DNA of 64,000 nucleotides from Devosia sp. 66-14 (GTDB lineage: Bacteria; Pseudomonadota; Alphaproteobacteria; Rhizobiales; Devosiaceae), in assembly GCA_001899085.1 (NCBI GenBank), contig MKVB01000004.1:20231-84230 (forward strand). Reading direction: 5' to 3'. Position numbers and translations under genes: made by a program. The notes under the pieces were generated by a model. That model ran no database searches. It had not been told where the DNA came from and saw only the letters and a list, made by a program, of their open reading frames with translations. Positions 50,676-60,900 of the stretch are shown here, piece after piece. How positions within the stretch are numbered: position 1 is the first letter of the stretch; the number at the start of each line of letters is the position of its first letter.

Positions 50676-51464
50676 GTGGAACGCCAGCCGCTGCATTTCG
50701 CGCTTCGTGAAATACGGGCGCACCTGACCGACCGGCGCGTGCTCGGGGCGATGCTGGTGGTCGTGCTGCTGCTGGGCCTGGTCGGTCCGTTCGGCACCCT
50801 GGACAGCATGAGCCTGGTGCAGCGCCTCGCCTACTGGGCGGCGATCGTCGTCTGCTCCTATGGCCTGGCCTATGCCGTCGCTCGGCTGGTCTCGCGCAGT
50901 TTCGGCCTCGGCCAACGGATCAGGTCGAGTTGGGCCCGCGTGCTGGTCTTCGGGGCCATTGCCGGGGCGCCGGTGACCATCGCCGTTTGCGCCGTCGATC
51001 TGGTGGCTTTGGGCCGGCTGCCCAACGAGCTGCCCGTGCTCTACCTGCAATGCACGCTGATCGGCCTCTGCGTAATGGCGATGCTCGAAATCGTCGACGC
51101 CTCGCTCCGGCAGGCCGCCGCCCAGCCGCTGCCGGCTGCAACCCCGCCGGGGCCGCCAGCGATCGTCGAACGCCTGCCGCCGCCGCAGCGTGGCAGGCTG
51201 GTCTCGCTGTCGGTGGCCGATCACTATGTCGAAGTGGTCACCGAACGCGGCAAGGGGCTGGTGCTGATCCGGCTCGGCGATGCCATCGGCGAAACCACCG
51301 GCGTGCCGGGCCTGCAGATTCACCGCACGCACTGGGTGGCGCTCAGCGCCATCCGGCGCCTCGTCCGCCTCGAGGGCAAGCCGATGCTCGAACTCACCGA
51401 CGGCCGCCGCCTGCCGGTCAGCCGCAGCTATATCGAGGCGGTGCGCGAGGCAGGGTTCAGCTGA
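50676..51464 (+). CDS. LytTR-type membrane-bound transcriptional regulator
   Basis: This is a 262-residue protein with four predicted N-terminal helices (about residues 20-135), a Pro/Ala linker, then a LytTR DNA-binding domain (about 168-262) with LVSLSVADHYVEVVTERGKG, GLQIHRTHWVAL and GRRLPVSRSYIEAVREAG. It is a membrane-tethered regulator of the LytTR class. GTG start at 50676 with GGGA upstream. The divergent DUF6622 gene is a likely target. Confidence 0.85.
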   Translation: MERQPLHFALREIRAHLTDRRVLGAMLVVVLLLGLVGPFGTLDSMSLVQRLAYWAAIVVCSYGLAYAVARLVSRSFGLGQRIRSSWARVLVFGAIAGAPVTIAVCAVDLVALGRLPNELPVLYLQCTLIGLCVMAMLEIVDASLRQAAAQPLPAATPPGPPAIVERLPPPQRGRLVSLSVADHYVEVVTERGKGLVLIRLGDAIGETTGVPGLQIHRTHWVALSAIRRLVRLEGKPMLELTDGRRLPVSRSYIEAVREAGFS

Positions 51465-51474
51465 CGCAGCAGCC

Positions 51475-52410
51475 CTAAGCGGCGTTTGCCGCGGTCGGCG
51501 GCAACAAGGTGGTTTCGAGGATGGTGCCGTTCTTCCGGCACTCCTCGGCGATCTCGGTGGCGAAATCCCTGAGCATTTCGCGATCGAGCACTGCCGCATT
51601 GCGCACCACCATGGCGATGTCGCGATGCACCGGATCGACGTCGACCGGGGTGATCTCGGTAAGGCGGCCGGCGGCGATATCGTCGGCCACGGCCGAATAG
51701 ACGAAGAAGCCGACGCCTTCGCCCCGGATGGCGATCCGCCGCGCCGGGCCGGTGGGCAGCTCCACCGAGACCGGGGCGCGGCGGAACAGCGCCAGCGCCG
51801 CGTCGGGGTAGACCTGCCACCAGTTGATCGAGATCAGCCGCGGCACGCGCTTCAGCACATCCTCGATCCTGGGTTCGAGCCCGAGTTCTGCCGCGATCTG
51901 CGGCGTCGTCACCATCGGCACCCGCTCGCGCAGCACGAGGAGCGGCACGAGGTCGGTGACCAGCGGATCAAGATTGGGCCAGCACAGGATCCCCAGCTCG
52001 ATATCGCGTTCGCGCAGCATGGCGGCGATCTGGCTCTGCCGACCCTCGTGGATCACCACATCGACGGAGGGATATTTGGCCTGGAAGCGCAGCAGCGACT
52101 CGGTGACCAGCGGCGAGACGAGGCTGCGCAGCGAACCGATCGAGACGCGACCGCGCTCCACCCGGCGCAGCGCCTCCTTGGCCTCCTGCGCGGCCTGCAG
52201 GATACGGCGCGCATAGGGCAGGAAGGTCATGCCCTGGTCGGTGAGCGCGATGTTGCGGCCGCGATGGAACAGCGGCACGCCCAGCAGGTCCTCGAGCGCC
52301 CGCATCCGCATCGACACCGTCGCCTGCGTGACGTTGAGCTTGGCCGCCGCTTTGGTGAAGCTCAGGTCCTGCGCGATCCGGTCGAAGGTTCTGATCTGGT
52401 CGAGGTCCAT
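51475..52410 (-). CDS. LysR-family transcriptional regulator
   Basis: This is a 311-residue LysR regulator starting MDLDQIRTFDRIAQDLSFTK, with the helix-turn-helix AAAKLNVTQATVSMRMRALE and the RGR-NIALTDQG block, followed by a periplasmic-binding-protein-like effector domain (SIGSLRSLVSPLVTESLL). It is convergent with the LytTR gene. Its effector is not evident. Confidence 0.92.
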   Translation of the reverse strand: MDLDQIRTFDRIAQDLSFTKAAAKLNVTQATVSMRMRALEDLLGVPLFHRGRNIALTDQGMTFLPYARRILQAAQEAKEALRRVERGRVSIGSLRSLVSPLVTESLLRFQAKYPSVDVVIHEGRQSQIAAMLRERDIELGILCWPNLDPLVTDLVPLLVLRERVPMVTTPQIAAELGLEPRIEDVLKRVPRLISINWWQVYPDAALALFRRAPVSVELPTGPARRIAIRGEGVGFFVYSAVADDIAAGRLTEITPVDVDPVHRDIAMVVRNAAVLDREMLRDFATEIAEECRKNGTILETTLLPPTAANAA

Positions 52411-52541
52411 GATAGGCGACGCTTATCGAAATTGCACCGTGAGGCCTCGGACGAGGCATCTTGCATTGGACATGCTGATAACGGCGATCGACGAATGTCA
52501 ACACAAATATGTCAGCAAGACTGACCAATATGGACGGGCAT

Positions 52542-52676
52542 AAGGCCCCCTCACCCGGCGCTGCGCGCCGACCTCTCCCCCAAGGGAGAGGTGAAAGGGG
52601 TACAATCTCGCTGTCTGTGTCACCTCTCCCTGGGGGGAGAGGTCGGACCGCGTAGCGGTCCGGGTGAGGGGGCCTT
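52542..52676. repeat. Palindromic repeat (second copy) reaching into trhO
   Basis: AAGGCCCCCTCACCCG at 52542 and CGGGTGAGGGGGCCTT ending at 52676 are perfect inverted ends. It is the same family as 43409-43540. The stop codon of trhO (52620-52622) is inside it. Confidence 0.7.
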
Positions 52677-53666
52677 CTGAGATGCCTGCCGCCGCGCCAG
52701 CTTCGCTGCCTTGTTGCGGGCCGCCGCCGCTGCCGCGTCGTCGCCCAGGTGCGCCTCGCCCCGCGCCCGGGCCAGTTCCATCTGCCGTTCGCGCTCGCTG
52801 GCCCCGGCTGGCGCCGCTTCGGCGCACTCCCGGCAAAGCGAACCGACCGCCTCGTCGGGGCGCATCGGGTTGCGGCAGCCGCGGCACAGCACGGCCTCAC
52901 CCTCCGCCAAGCCATGCACCACCGAGACGCGCTCATCGAACACGAAGCACTCGCCGTTGAAGCGGCTCTCGGCTTCGGGGACCGTTTCGAGATATTTGAG
53001 GATGCCGCCCTTGAGGTGGAACACCTCCTTGAACCCCTGCTGGAGCATATAGGCCGAGGCCTTCTCGCAGCGAATGCCGCCGGTGCAGAACATCGCGACC
53101 TTCGGATGCTGGGCCGGATCGAGCCTCGCCACGTAATCCTTGAACTCGGTAAAGCTCTGCGTCTTGGGATCGCGGGCATTGCTGAACGTGCCGAGCTTCA
53201 CCTCGTAGTCGTTGCGGGTATCGATCAGCGTCACGTCGTTGCGGCTGATCAGCCGGTTCCAGTCGCCGGCCTCGACATAGGTGCCGCTGAGCTTGCTCGG
53301 GTCGGCTTCGGGGGCGCGGAGCGTCACGATCTCGGGCTTCAGCCGGACCTTCATCCTGAGGAACGGCATCTCGGCGGCGGACGAGAATTTCGCTTCGGCG
53401 CCGGCAAGCCGGCCGGCCCACAGCGGCGCCGTCTCGAACCAGGCCATCAGCTCGTCGATCGCCTCGGGCGCGCCGGCGACCGTGCCGTTGATCCCCTCAG
53501 GCGCCAGGATGAAGGTGCCACGGATGCCGCGGGCGCAGCAGAACAGCGCCAGCTCCGGCTGCAGCGCCGCACAATCTTTGAAATCGGCAAACTTGTAGAG
53601 CGCCAGCACCTTGAAACGGTTCAGGCGTTCGGACAGATTGGCGGTGGTTTCTTGAGGCTCGATCAT
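52620..53666 (-). CDS. trhO: tRNA uridine(34) hydroxylase TrhO (rhodanese domain)
   Basis: TrhO makes 5-hydroxyuridine at position 34 of tRNAs, in the cytoplasm. The 348-residue protein contains [17 protein letters not shown] in the N-terminal domain, [13 protein letters not shown], and the rhodanese loop [13 protein letters not shown] with the active Cys. Near residue 265 is a zinc-finger-like CRGCRNP / CREC cluster. The last 19 residues ([18 protein letters not shown] and flank) are encoded by half of a palindromic repeat, so the natural end has been extended. ATG at 53666. Confidence 0.93.
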   Translation of the reverse strand: MIEPQETTANLSERLNRFKVLALYKFADFKDCAALQPELALFCCARGIRGTFILAPEGINGTVAGAPEAIDELMAWFETAPLWAGRLAGAEAKFSSAAEMPFLRMKVRLKPEIVTLRAPEADPSKLSGTYVEAGDWNRLISRNDVTLIDTRNDYEVKLGTFSNARDPKTQSFTEFKDYVARLDPAQHPKVAMFCTGGIRCEKASAYMLQQGFKEVFHLKGGILKYLETVPEAESRFNGECFVFDERVSVVHGLAEGEAVLCRGCRNPMRPDEAVGSLCRECAEAAPAGASERERQMELARARGEAHLGDDAAAAAARNKAAKLARRQASQKAPSPGPLRGPTSPPRER

Positions 53667-53726
53667 TGCGGGCGGGTGTAGCATCCGCGAACCGTGACGG
53701 GCAATTACAGCATCTTGGAGGATGAA

Positions 53727-54755
53727 ATGACCTATCGGGCCAGCGACGCTCGCTATGGCGGCGGCATGCAGTATCGCTACACCGGGCGTTCCGGGCTGAA
53801 GCTGCCGGTGATCAGCCTGGGGCTGTGGCAGAATTTCGGCGGCACCCGCGACTATCCCAGCGCCTTCGAGATGCTGAGCTACGCCTTCGACAAGGGCGTC
53901 ACCCATTTCGACCTCGCCAACAATTACGGCCCCCCGCCGGGCGCCGCCGAGGAACTGTTCGGTGACGTGATGGCGCGCGATTTCCGCCCCTATCGCGATG
54001 AGATGATCATCTCGTCCAAGGCCGGCTGGACCATGTGGGAAGGACCCTACGGCGATCGCGGCTCGCGCAAGTACATCATCGCCTCGGCCGACCAGAGCCT
54101 CAAACGCATGGGGCTCGAGTATTTCGACATCTTCTATTCGCACCGCTACGACCCCGAGACCCCGCTCGAGGAGACCATGGGCGCGCTGGCGCAGCTGCAC
54201 CGCCAGGGCAAGGCGCTCTATGTCGGCATTTCGATGTACCCGGAAAAGCAGACGCGCGAGGCAGTGCGTATCCTCAAGGACATGGGCGTGCCCTGCCTGA
54301 TCCACCAGCCGAACTACTCGATCCTCAATCGCTGGATCGAGGAAGACGGCACCATGGCCGCCTGCGACGAACTGGGCGTCGGCATCATCGCCTTCTCGCC
54401 GCTGCAGCAGGGCATCCTTTCGGGCAAGTACAACACGCTGAAGGGCGACCTGAGCGGTACCCGCGCCTCGGAGAACTATTCGCTCTCGGCCAACCGGCTG
54501 GAGCCGCGCATTCTCGAGGCGGTGGACAAGCTCGGCGAGATCGCCCGGGCCCGCAAGCAGACCATGGTGCAGCTGGCGCTGGCCTGGGTGCTGCGCAGGA
54601 AAGAGGTGACCTCGGCGCTGATCGGCATCCGCAATCTCGAACAGCTCAAGGATTGCCTCGGCGTGCTCGACAATCTCGAGCTCTCGGCCGAGGAGATCGC
54701 GGCCATCGACGTTGCCGCCAAGGGCGGCCTGATCGACAGCCGCCCGGGGCGGTAA
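53727..54755 (+). CDS. Aldo/keto reductase (MgrA/YghZ-like)
   Basis: This is a 342-residue aldo/keto reductase of the YghZ/MgrA group, which reduces L-glyceraldehyde 3-phosphate and methylglyoxal with NADPH. The catalytic residues are Asp in [11 protein letters not shown], Tyr in the same motif, Lys in [10 protein letters not shown] and His in YSHRYDP. The terminal part has [28 protein letters not shown] lies directly before the ATG at 53727. Confidence 0.92.
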   Translation: MTYRASDARYGGGMQYRYTGRSGLKLPVISLGLWQNFGGTRDYPSAFEMLSYAFDKGVTHFDLANNYGPPPGAAEELFGDVMARDFRPYRDEMIISSKAGWTMWEGPYGDRGSRKYIIASADQSLKRMGLEYFDIFYSHRYDPETPLEETMGALAQLHRQGKALYVGISMYPEKQTREAVRILKDMGVPCLIHQPNYSILNRWIEEDGTMAACDELGVGIIAFSPLQQGILSGKYNTLKGDLSGTRASENYSLSANRLEPRILEAVDKLGEIARARKQTMVQLALAWVLRRKEVTSALIGIRNLEQLKDCLGVLDNLELSAEEIAAIDVAAKGGLIDSRPGR

Positions 54756-54760
54756 GTCCA

Positions 54761-54960
54761 GGGCAATCGCATACGATGGGCCGGTGCGGACAGAGCACCC
54801 CCACCCCTGTCCCCTCCCCGCAAGGGGGAGGAGACGCTCACACAAGCGTCAGTGTTTTGGTCTCCTCCCCCTTGCGGCGCTACCGCGTCCGCTAGGCGGG
54901 GGAGGGACAGGGTGGGGGGTATCTTCCCGCACCGAGCTATCCACTTATGCGATCGCTGCC
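54761..54960. repeat. Nested repeat: palindromic element inside TIR-type element
   Basis: Outer ends are GGGCAATCGCATACGATGG at 54761 and a degenerate TTATGCGATCGCTGCC at 54945-54960. Inside, 54781-54934 is a copy of the CCGGTGCGG...CCGCACCG palindrome, interrupted in its right arm by GCGCTACCGCGTCCGCTAGG. Confidence 0.6.
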
Positions 54961-54966
54961 GGGGCC

Positions 54967-56259
54967 CTAAGCCCGCTCATCCCGGCAATAGTTCAGCAGC
55001 ACCGCCGTCAGCACCACGTACAGCGTGTTGTGCAGCGGAAAGCTCAGCATGGTGTCGGGCAGCCCCAGCACCAGGTAGCTGACCGAGAGCAGGCTGCAGC
55101 CGTAGAGCCGGGTGCGGTACTGGCTGTCGCGCGGGCTGAACACGCAGCTGATCACCGGCAGCGCCAGCAGCAGCAGGTAGACCGCGAGCCCGAACAGGCC
55201 CGAGGCGACGGCGAAGTTCAGCGCGTCATTGTGCAGATGCGGCAGCTGGGCATGCACCAGTTCGTAGACCGCCAGGTAGGGGATGATCGCCGTCATCAGC
55301 TGCCCCCAGCCATGCCCGAACAGCGGCGCATCGGCGAACGCCTCGGCGCCGGCGCGGTAGAGGATGAAGCGGATGGTGGTGCCCAGGTCCGCCGGGTTGT
55401 CGCCGCCGGCCAGCCGACTGAGAATATCGAACATCGACGACGAGCGGGCGCCGGCGAGGTCGGCGACATAGGCGACGATGCCGAACGCGGCGAGCACGGC
55501 GACGCTCACCGCCACGGCCAGCAGCTTGTGCCGCACGAGCAGCAGCGCCGCGACGAACAGCAGTACCGGGAACGCCACGAGGGCGGCGCGCGAACCCGAG
55601 GCGAAGATCACTGCCAGCGCCATCAGCGGGCCGAGCAGGTAAATGAAGCGCTGCCGGCCGGTGGCCGCGGCGGCGCCGATCATGGCGAAGAAGCCGAGCA
55701 GCAGGGCGGTGTTGGAAAGCCGGATCGGATCGGTGATCGGTGAGCCGAGCCCGGCCCGCTGCATCCCCTCGACATAGTTGAAGTAGAGCGCCATCAGCAG
55801 CCCAGCCGCCGTGCCGAACAGCGCGAAATCGGCGAGCTTGCGGCTGTTGACCGGCGCTGCGGCGCGCCGGAACAGCAGCGCCAGCGGCGCATAGAGCAGC
55901 ATGGCCGAGAAGTTGAGCGTCAGCAGCAGGTCGGATGGCTGCCGCATCGTCACCACGGCGCTGATGAACAACAGCGTGAAGCCGCCGAGGAACAGTTTCG
56001 CCGGCAGGTCGAAGCCGATCTTCACGGTCGAGCGCCGCACCGCGAAGAAAGCAAACACCGCCAGCGACAGCGCCAGCAGCGCGTAGGTGGTGAGATAGCC
56101 GAGGATGCAGCTGAGGCCGATCGCCACCACCAGCATGGCGCGACGCAGCAACGCCTCGCTGGCGGCGGCAGGGCTGAGCGGGGCCAGCGGCAAGTCGGCG
56201 ACCGGCACCCCTTCGGGGGCCGTTTCGCCGAGCGTCTCGCGTTTGCCCTCAGCCGTCAT
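54967..56259 (-). CDS. O-antigen-ligase-like membrane protein
   Basis: This is a 430-residue membrane protein with about eleven helices and a large periplasmic loop between residues 265 and 335, the layout of WaaL/O-antigen polymerases. The loop holds GHGWGQLM and HLHNDALNFAVASG, the motif in which a conserved His is needed by ligases. It probably joins or polymerises a surface glycan. The start is nine bases downstream of the pheT stop on the same strand. Confidence 0.85.
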   Translation of the reverse strand: MTAEGKRETLGETAPEGVPVADLPLAPLSPAAASEALLRRAMLVVAIGLSCILGYLTTYALLALSLAVFAFFAVRRSTVKIGFDLPAKLFLGGFTLLFISAVVTMRQPSDLLLTLNFSAMLLYAPLALLFRRAAAPVNSRKLADFALFGTAAGLLMALYFNYVEGMQRAGLGSPITDPIRLSNTALLLGFFAMIGAAAATGRQRFIYLLGPLMALAVIFASGSRAALVAFPVLLFVAALLLVRHKLLAVAVSVAVLAAFGIVAYVADLAGARSSSMFDILSRLAGGDNPADLGTTIRFILYRAGAEAFADAPLFGHGWGQLMTAIIPYLAVYELVHAQLPHLHNDALNFAVASGLFGLAVYLLLLALPVISCVFSPRDSQYRTRLYGCSLLSVSYLVLGLPDTMLSFPLHNTLYVVLTAVLLNYCRDERA

Positions 56260-56267
56260 GGCCCGCC

Positions 56268-58676
56268 TCAGGTCCTGAGCACGCCGCCCGTCGCCTTGCT
56301 CACCGCCGCGACGACGCTCGCCGCGACCGCCTCGATCTCTTCGTCGGTCAGCGTCTTGTCGCTGGGCTGCAGCGTCACGGCGATGCCGACCGACTTCTTG
56401 TCTTCGGCGATACCCTTGCCCTCGAACACGTCGAACACCGACACTTCCGTGATCAGCGTTTTGTCGGCGTTCTTGGCCGCGCGCAGGATCGTCGCCGCCG
56501 GCACCGAGCGGTCGACGACGAAGGCGAAGTCGCGGCTCAACGGCATCAGGTCGCTGAGCTTGAGCGCCGGCTTCGAGCGGGTCGGCTTCTTCCGCGGTTC
56601 GGGGATCGCGTCGAGGTCGAGCTCGAACGCCGCCACCGGGCCGCTCAGGTCGAAGGCCTCGAGTTCGTTCGGATGGATCTCGCCGAACCAGCCGATCGTC
56701 AGCTTGGGGCCGAGCTGGATGCGCCCGCCGCGACCCGGATGGCTCCACGAAGCTGGCTCCGCCACCAGCTGCAGCTTGTCGATGTCGTGCCCCATAGCGT
56801 CGAGCAGCGCCGCGATATCGGCTTTGGCATCGAACACCGACACCTTGCCGGCGCCGGCCTGCCAGTGGCGCGAGCCGCCTAGCCGGATGCCCGAGGCATA
56901 GGTGCGCTGGCCCTCGGGCTGCACCGAGTGGAACACCTGGCCGACTTCGAACAGTTTCAGTTCGCTCAAGCCACGGTTGGTGTTGCGCTGGGCTGCGCCG
57001 AGCAGTCCCGGCAGCAGTGAGGGCCGCATGTCGGTGAGCTCGGAGGCGATCGGGTTGGCGAGCTTCAGCTCGGCCGCGCCGCCGCCGAAGCGCTGCGCTT
57101 CCGCTGCCGGAATGAACGACCAGGTCACCGCTTCATCGAGCCCACGCGCCGCCAACGTCCGGCGGGCGAGGCGGCGGCGGTTCTGCAGTGTGGTGAGCAT
57201 GCGCGGCGCTACGTGATTGAGCCGCGGCAGCGGATCGACCGGAACGTTGTCGACGCCCACCATGCGCATCACTTCCTCGGCGAGGTCAGCCTTCATGGTG
57301 ATATCGGGGCGCCAGGACGGCACGTGCACCTTGCGGGTCAGCCCGGCCCCTTCGAGCTTGAAGCCGAGCCGCCCCAGGATGGCTTCGATTTCCGTCGCCG
57401 ACGTCTCGAGGCCGGTGAGGCGCTCGACTTCGCTCAGCGGGAACTCGACCACCGTATTGGGGAACACGTCCTCGCCCGAGATCACCGGCTCCATCGCTTC
57501 GCCGCCCACCAATTCCAGCATCAGCCGGGTGGCGAGCTCTAGGCCGGGTTCGGTCAGCGCCGGATCGACCGAGCGCTCCAGCCGGTAGCGGGCATCCGAG
57601 ACGATGCCGGTCTTGCGGCCGGTCTGCGCGATCAGGTCAGGGTCCCAGCTGGCGCATTCCATCAGCACGTTCACCGTCGCTTCGGTGGTGCCCGAGCGGA
57701 TGCCGCCCATCACGCCGCCGAGGCAGAGCGGCCCCTGGTCGTCGGCGATCACCGTCATGGTCGCGTCGAGCGCGTAAAGCTTGTTGTCGAGCGCGTCGAA
57801 TGCTTCACCCGCCCTGGCATTGCGCAGCACCGCCTGGCCGACGATCTTGTCGGCGTCATAGGCATGCAGCGGCCGGCCCCAGCCGAGCGACACCAGGTTG
57901 GTGATATCGACCACGGCATTGATCGGGCGAAGCCCGACGGCGCGCAGCCGCTGCTGCAGCCAATCGGGCGACGGGCCGTTCTTGATGCCCTTGAAATAGC
58001 GGCCGGCGAACTTGCGGATCGCCTTGGGCTCGCCGGCGGCGAACTGATGCGGCAGCGGCGGGATCGGGCTCGGTCCCTTGGAGGGCACCGGCGACATGTC
58101 GGTGGCCTTGAGGGTGCCCGTGCCGAAGGCCGCAAGGTCGCGCGCCACGCCATAGACGCCGGTGGCATCACCGCGATTGGGAGTGATCGAGATGTCGATC
58201 ACCGTGTTGCCGAGCTTGGCGTAGTCGACATATGCCATGCCGATCGGTGCGTCCTGCGGCAGCTCGATGATGCCGTCATGGTCGTTCGACAGTTCGAGCT
58301 CGGCGGCCGAGCAGAGCATGCCGTTCGATGGTGCGCCGCGGATCACCACACCCGCCTTCAGGGTGAAATCCTTGCCCGGGATGTAGGTGTCGGGGAAGGC
58401 GAACACCGACTTCATACCGGTGCGTGCGTTGGGCGCGCCGCACACCACGTCGATCAGCGTGCCGGTTCCGGCATCGACCTTGCAGAGGTTGAGGTGATCC
58501 GAATTGGGATGGGGCTTGGCTTCCACCACATGGGCGACCACGAACGGCCTGAGCTTCTCGGCGGGATCGACGATTTCTTCCACCTCGAGCCCGACCATGG
58601 TCAGCGCCTTGCCGATCTCCTCGGCCGAGGCGGCGGTGTCGAGATGTTCTTTCAGCCAGTCGAGAGTGAACTTCAT
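56268..58676 (-). CDS. pheT: Phenylalanyl-tRNA synthetase beta subunit
   Basis: PheT is the beta subunit of the (alpha-beta)2 enzyme that charges tRNA-Phe. The 802-residue protein has the EMAP/tRNA-binding domain (HPNSDHLNLCKVD), the B3/B4 editing region, the B5 domain and the C-terminal anticodon-binding domain (SRDFAFVVDRSVPA). It begins MKFTLDWLKEHLDT, overlapping the upstream exonuclease stop by four bases. It is separated from pheS by two genes. Confidence 0.98.
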   Translation of the reverse strand: MKFTLDWLKEHLDTAASAEEIGKALTMVGLEVEEIVDPAEKLRPFVVAHVVEAKPHPNSDHLNLCKVDAGTGTLIDVVCGAPNARTGMKSVFAFPDTYIPGKDFTLKAGVVIRGAPSNGMLCSAAELELSNDHDGIIELPQDAPIGMAYVDYAKLGNTVIDISITPNRGDATGVYGVARDLAAFGTGTLKATDMSPVPSKGPSPIPPLPHQFAAGEPKAIRKFAGRYFKGIKNGPSPDWLQQRLRAVGLRPINAVVDITNLVSLGWGRPLHAYDADKIVGQAVLRNARAGEAFDALDNKLYALDATMTVIADDQGPLCLGGVMGGIRSGTTEATVNVLMECASWDPDLIAQTGRKTGIVSDARYRLERSVDPALTEPGLELATRLMLELVGGEAMEPVISGEDVFPNTVVEFPLSEVERLTGLETSATEIEAILGRLGFKLEGAGLTRKVHVPSWRPDITMKADLAEEVMRMVGVDNVPVDPLPRLNHVAPRMLTTLQNRRRLARRTLAARGLDEAVTWSFIPAAEAQRFGGGAAELKLANPIASELTDMRPSLLPGLLGAAQRNTNRGLSELKLFEVGQVFHSVQPEGQRTYASGIRLGGSRHWQAGAGKVSVFDAKADIAALLDAMGHDIDKLQLVAEPASWSHPGRGGRIQLGPKLTIGWFGEIHPNELEAFDLSGPVAAFELDLDAIPEPRKKPTRSKPALKLSDLMPLSRDFAFVVDRSVPAATILRAAKNADKTLITEVSVFDVFEGKGIAEDKKSVGIAVTLQPSDKTLTDEEIEAVAASVVAAVSKATGGVLRT

Positions 58677-59326
58677 TTGTAGATGCTTTCGGTCGCTTCG
58701 ATCCGGGGCAGTTGCCCGCTGATCTCGAAGAGTTTGGCGAGGACATTGGCAAAACCGCGCGCGTCGTCGATGGCGCGGTGGGTGTGTTCGATATGGCCGT
58801 ACCAGGCCGGCGGCACGCGCTGCATGCCCCACTTGGTGTACTCGGCGCCGCGCAGCGTGCCGGCCATGGTGTAGAGGCAGACGCCGCCGCCGCGGAAAAT
58901 CTGCCGGCTCTTGTATGGCCCGCCCATCACGCGCGTGCCGGCGAACACCGAGAGGTAGTGGTCCATCCACAACCCATCGAAGATCATCGGCGCCGCGGCG
59001 AAGACGCGAAAGCCGGGCAGCGTTTCCACCCAGTCGGCATAGCGCGGCATCACCGATGCCGGATCCTCCGGGTTCTCGGTCGCGTGCTTCCAGGCGTCCG
59101 GCTGCGTCTCCCACCACGCCATGGTGTTGGGGTCGGGCTGCCGGTCAGTGCGCGGCGTCAGCACCGCTTCGAACTCGTCGAGCACCTGGCCCGAGATATC
59201 GACCGCCACCGAGGCAAAGCTCAGCATCGAGCTTTCGAGCGGATTGTGCCCGTCGGACTCGATGTCGGTGACGACGAACGTGCAGAGCTCGGATTGCCCC
59301 GGTGCGATGGGTGGCTGGAGGCTCAT
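58673..59326 (-). CDS. DEDD-family 3'-5' exonuclease-like protein
   Basis: This is a 217-residue RNase-T/DnaQ-fold protein. The first acidic motif is FVVTDIESDGHNP (Asp and Glu), the middle part carries IFDGLWMDHYL, and the last motif is HTHRAIDDARGFANVL with the His and Asp. It therefore has the DEDD exonuclease residues. It lies between ASCH and pheT, with a four-base overlap on both sides, so it is tightly linked to tRNA synthetase expression. Its substrate is unknown. Confidence 0.85.
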   Translation of the reverse strand: MSLQPPIAPGQSELCTFVVTDIESDGHNPLESSMLSFASVAVDISGQVLDEFEAVLTPRTDRQPDPNTMAWWETQPDAWKHATENPEDPASVMPRYADWVETLPGFRVFAAAPMIFDGLWMDHYLSVFAGTRVMGGPYKSRQIFRGGGVCLYTMAGTLRGAEYTKWGMQRVPPAWYGHIEHTHRAIDDARGFANVLAKLFEISGQLPRIEATESIYK

Positions 59327-59727
59327 CGGGGCAGTTCCTCAATCAGCTTGAACCGCTCGCACACCAGTTCGAGATCCTCCGACCAGCCGCCATTGCGCCC
59401 GAAATAGGCGACATGGCCGGCACGCCAGGCGGCGAAGTCACCCTCGCCTTCGGCCAGCGCGAAGGCTTCGGGCACGTCGGCAAACCGACGGATATCGAGC
59501 GAGACCGTCTCGATCACGGCAGCGGGTTTGCCGGCGCCGTCGAGCACCACGTCGCGGCGTCCGACCTCCGGCATGGCTTCCTTGCCCGGGCCGTAGTCGC
59601 GAACCGCGCCGCAGGTTGCCGTCTTGGCGCCGGCAAGCACCAGCGCCAGCAACTCGTCGGCCAGCTCCGGGCTGTCGCCGAACGAGAAGCAAACGGCATC
59701 GGTGTATCGCGGCGGGAGGGCAGCCAT
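59323..59727 (-). CDS. ASCH-domain protein
   Basis: This is a 134-residue single ASCH domain (PUA-like fold): CFSFGDSPELADELLALVLAGAKTAT, the family's core GxKxxT region, then VVLDGAGKPAAVIETVSLDI and the C-terminal CERFKLIEEL strand. ASCH proteins bind RNA or modified nucleosides, and some cut N4-acylcytidine (YqfB). It overlaps pheS by one base (TGATG) and the exonuclease by four bases. Confidence 0.9.
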   Translation of the reverse strand: MAALPPRYTDAVCFSFGDSPELADELLALVLAGAKTATCGAVRDYGPGKEAMPEVGRRDVVLDGAGKPAAVIETVSLDIRRFADVPEAFALAEGEGDFAAWRAGHVAYFGRNGGWSEDLELVCERFKLIEELPR

Positions 59728-60857
59728 CAGCTGCTGAGCCCCCCGAACAGCGTCGGCAGGTCGAGCGGCCGGAAGCCGTAGTGATCGAGCCAGCGCTTGT
59801 CGGCGTCGAAGAAGGCGCGCAGGTCATTCATGCCGTATTTGAGCATGGCGATGCGATCGATGCCCATGCCCCAGGCAAAGCCCTGGTAGACATCGGGATC
59901 GAGCCCGCAATTGCGCAAGACGTTCGGGTGCACCATGCCGCAGCCGAGAATCTCCAGCCAATCCTTGCCTTCGCCGATCTTCACCTCGGCGCCCGAGCGG
60001 TCGCACTGGACGTCGACTTCCATCGACGGCTCGGTGAATGGGAAGAAGCTCGGCCGGAAGCGGAGCGTCACGTTGTCGACCTCGAAGAAGGCCTTGAGGA
60101 ACTCCTCCAGCACCCAGCGCAACTGGCCGATATGGCTGGACTTGTCGATGACGAGGCCCTCGACCTGGTGGAACATCGGCGTATGCGTCTGGTCGGAATC
60201 GTGCCGATAGGTCCGCCCCGGCATCACCACGCGGATCGGCGGATCGATCGCCGGCGTCAGGTAGGGCGCCGCCGGCTTCTCGTTGCCCTTCAGCATGGTG
60301 CGGATCTGCACCGGCGAGGTGTGGGTGCGGAGCACCCGCTTTACCCCATCCGGCGACGGCGCCATGAAGAAGGTGTCGTGCATCTCGCGCGCCGGGTGCC
60401 CCTCGGGGAAGTTGAGCGCGGTGAAATTGTACCAGTCGGTCTCGATATCTGGCCCTTCGGCGATCGAGAACCCCATGTCGGAAAAGATCGCGGTGATCTC
60501 GTCGATCACCTGGCTGACCGGATGGATGCGGCCCTCGGCGGTGGGCGAGGGCCGGACCGGCAGGGTTACGTCGACCCGCTCGGCGGCGAGGCGGGCATCG
60601 AGCGCGGCTTCGCCGAGTTCAGCGGCGCGGGCTTCGATCAGCGCCGTGACTTCGGTCTTCAGCCCGTTGATGGCGGCGCCGGCGGACTTGCGCTCGTCCG
60701 GCGCGATGCCGCCAAGCGTCGCGAGCAGGGCCGAGACCGAACCCTTCTTGCCGAGCGCCGCGACGCGGACGGCTTCGATGGCGCCTGCATCGCTGGCGGC
60801 CGCGACGGCGGCGCCGATTTCGGCGCGGAGGGTGGCGATCTGAGCGTCGAGAGACAT
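59727..60857 (-). CDS. pheS: Phenylalanyl-tRNA synthetase alpha subunit
   Basis: PheS is the catalytic alpha subunit of phenylalanyl-tRNA synthetase. The 376-residue protein has an N-terminal coiled coil (about 1-90), class II motif 2 in [31 protein letters not shown] and motif 3 [17 protein letters not shown]. The ATG at 60857 (MSLDAQ) is preferred over 60869. It is the first gene of a compact operon: pheS, ASCH, exonuclease, pheT and possibly the ligase-like gene. Confidence 0.97.
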   Translation of the reverse strand: MSLDAQIATLRAEIGAAVAAASDAGAIEAVRVAALGKKGSVSALLATLGGIAPDERKSAGAAINGLKTEVTALIEARAAELGEAALDARLAAERVDVTLPVRPSPTAEGRIHPVSQVIDEITAIFSDMGFSIAEGPDIETDWYNFTALNFPEGHPAREMHDTFFMAPSPDGVKRVLRTHTSPVQIRTMLKGNEKPAAPYLTPAIDPPIRVVMPGRTYRHDSDQTHTPMFHQVEGLVIDKSSHIGQLRWVLEEFLKAFFEVDNVTLRFRPSFFPFTEPSMEVDVQCDRSGAEVKIGEGKDWLEILGCGMVHPNVLRNCGLDPDVYQGFAWGMGIDRIAMLKYGMNDLRAFFDADKRWLDHYGFRPLDLPTLFGGLSS

Positions 60858-60900
60858 GTGGTGTTCCATTTATCGTTCGCTTCGTTGCCGCTCACATCGC

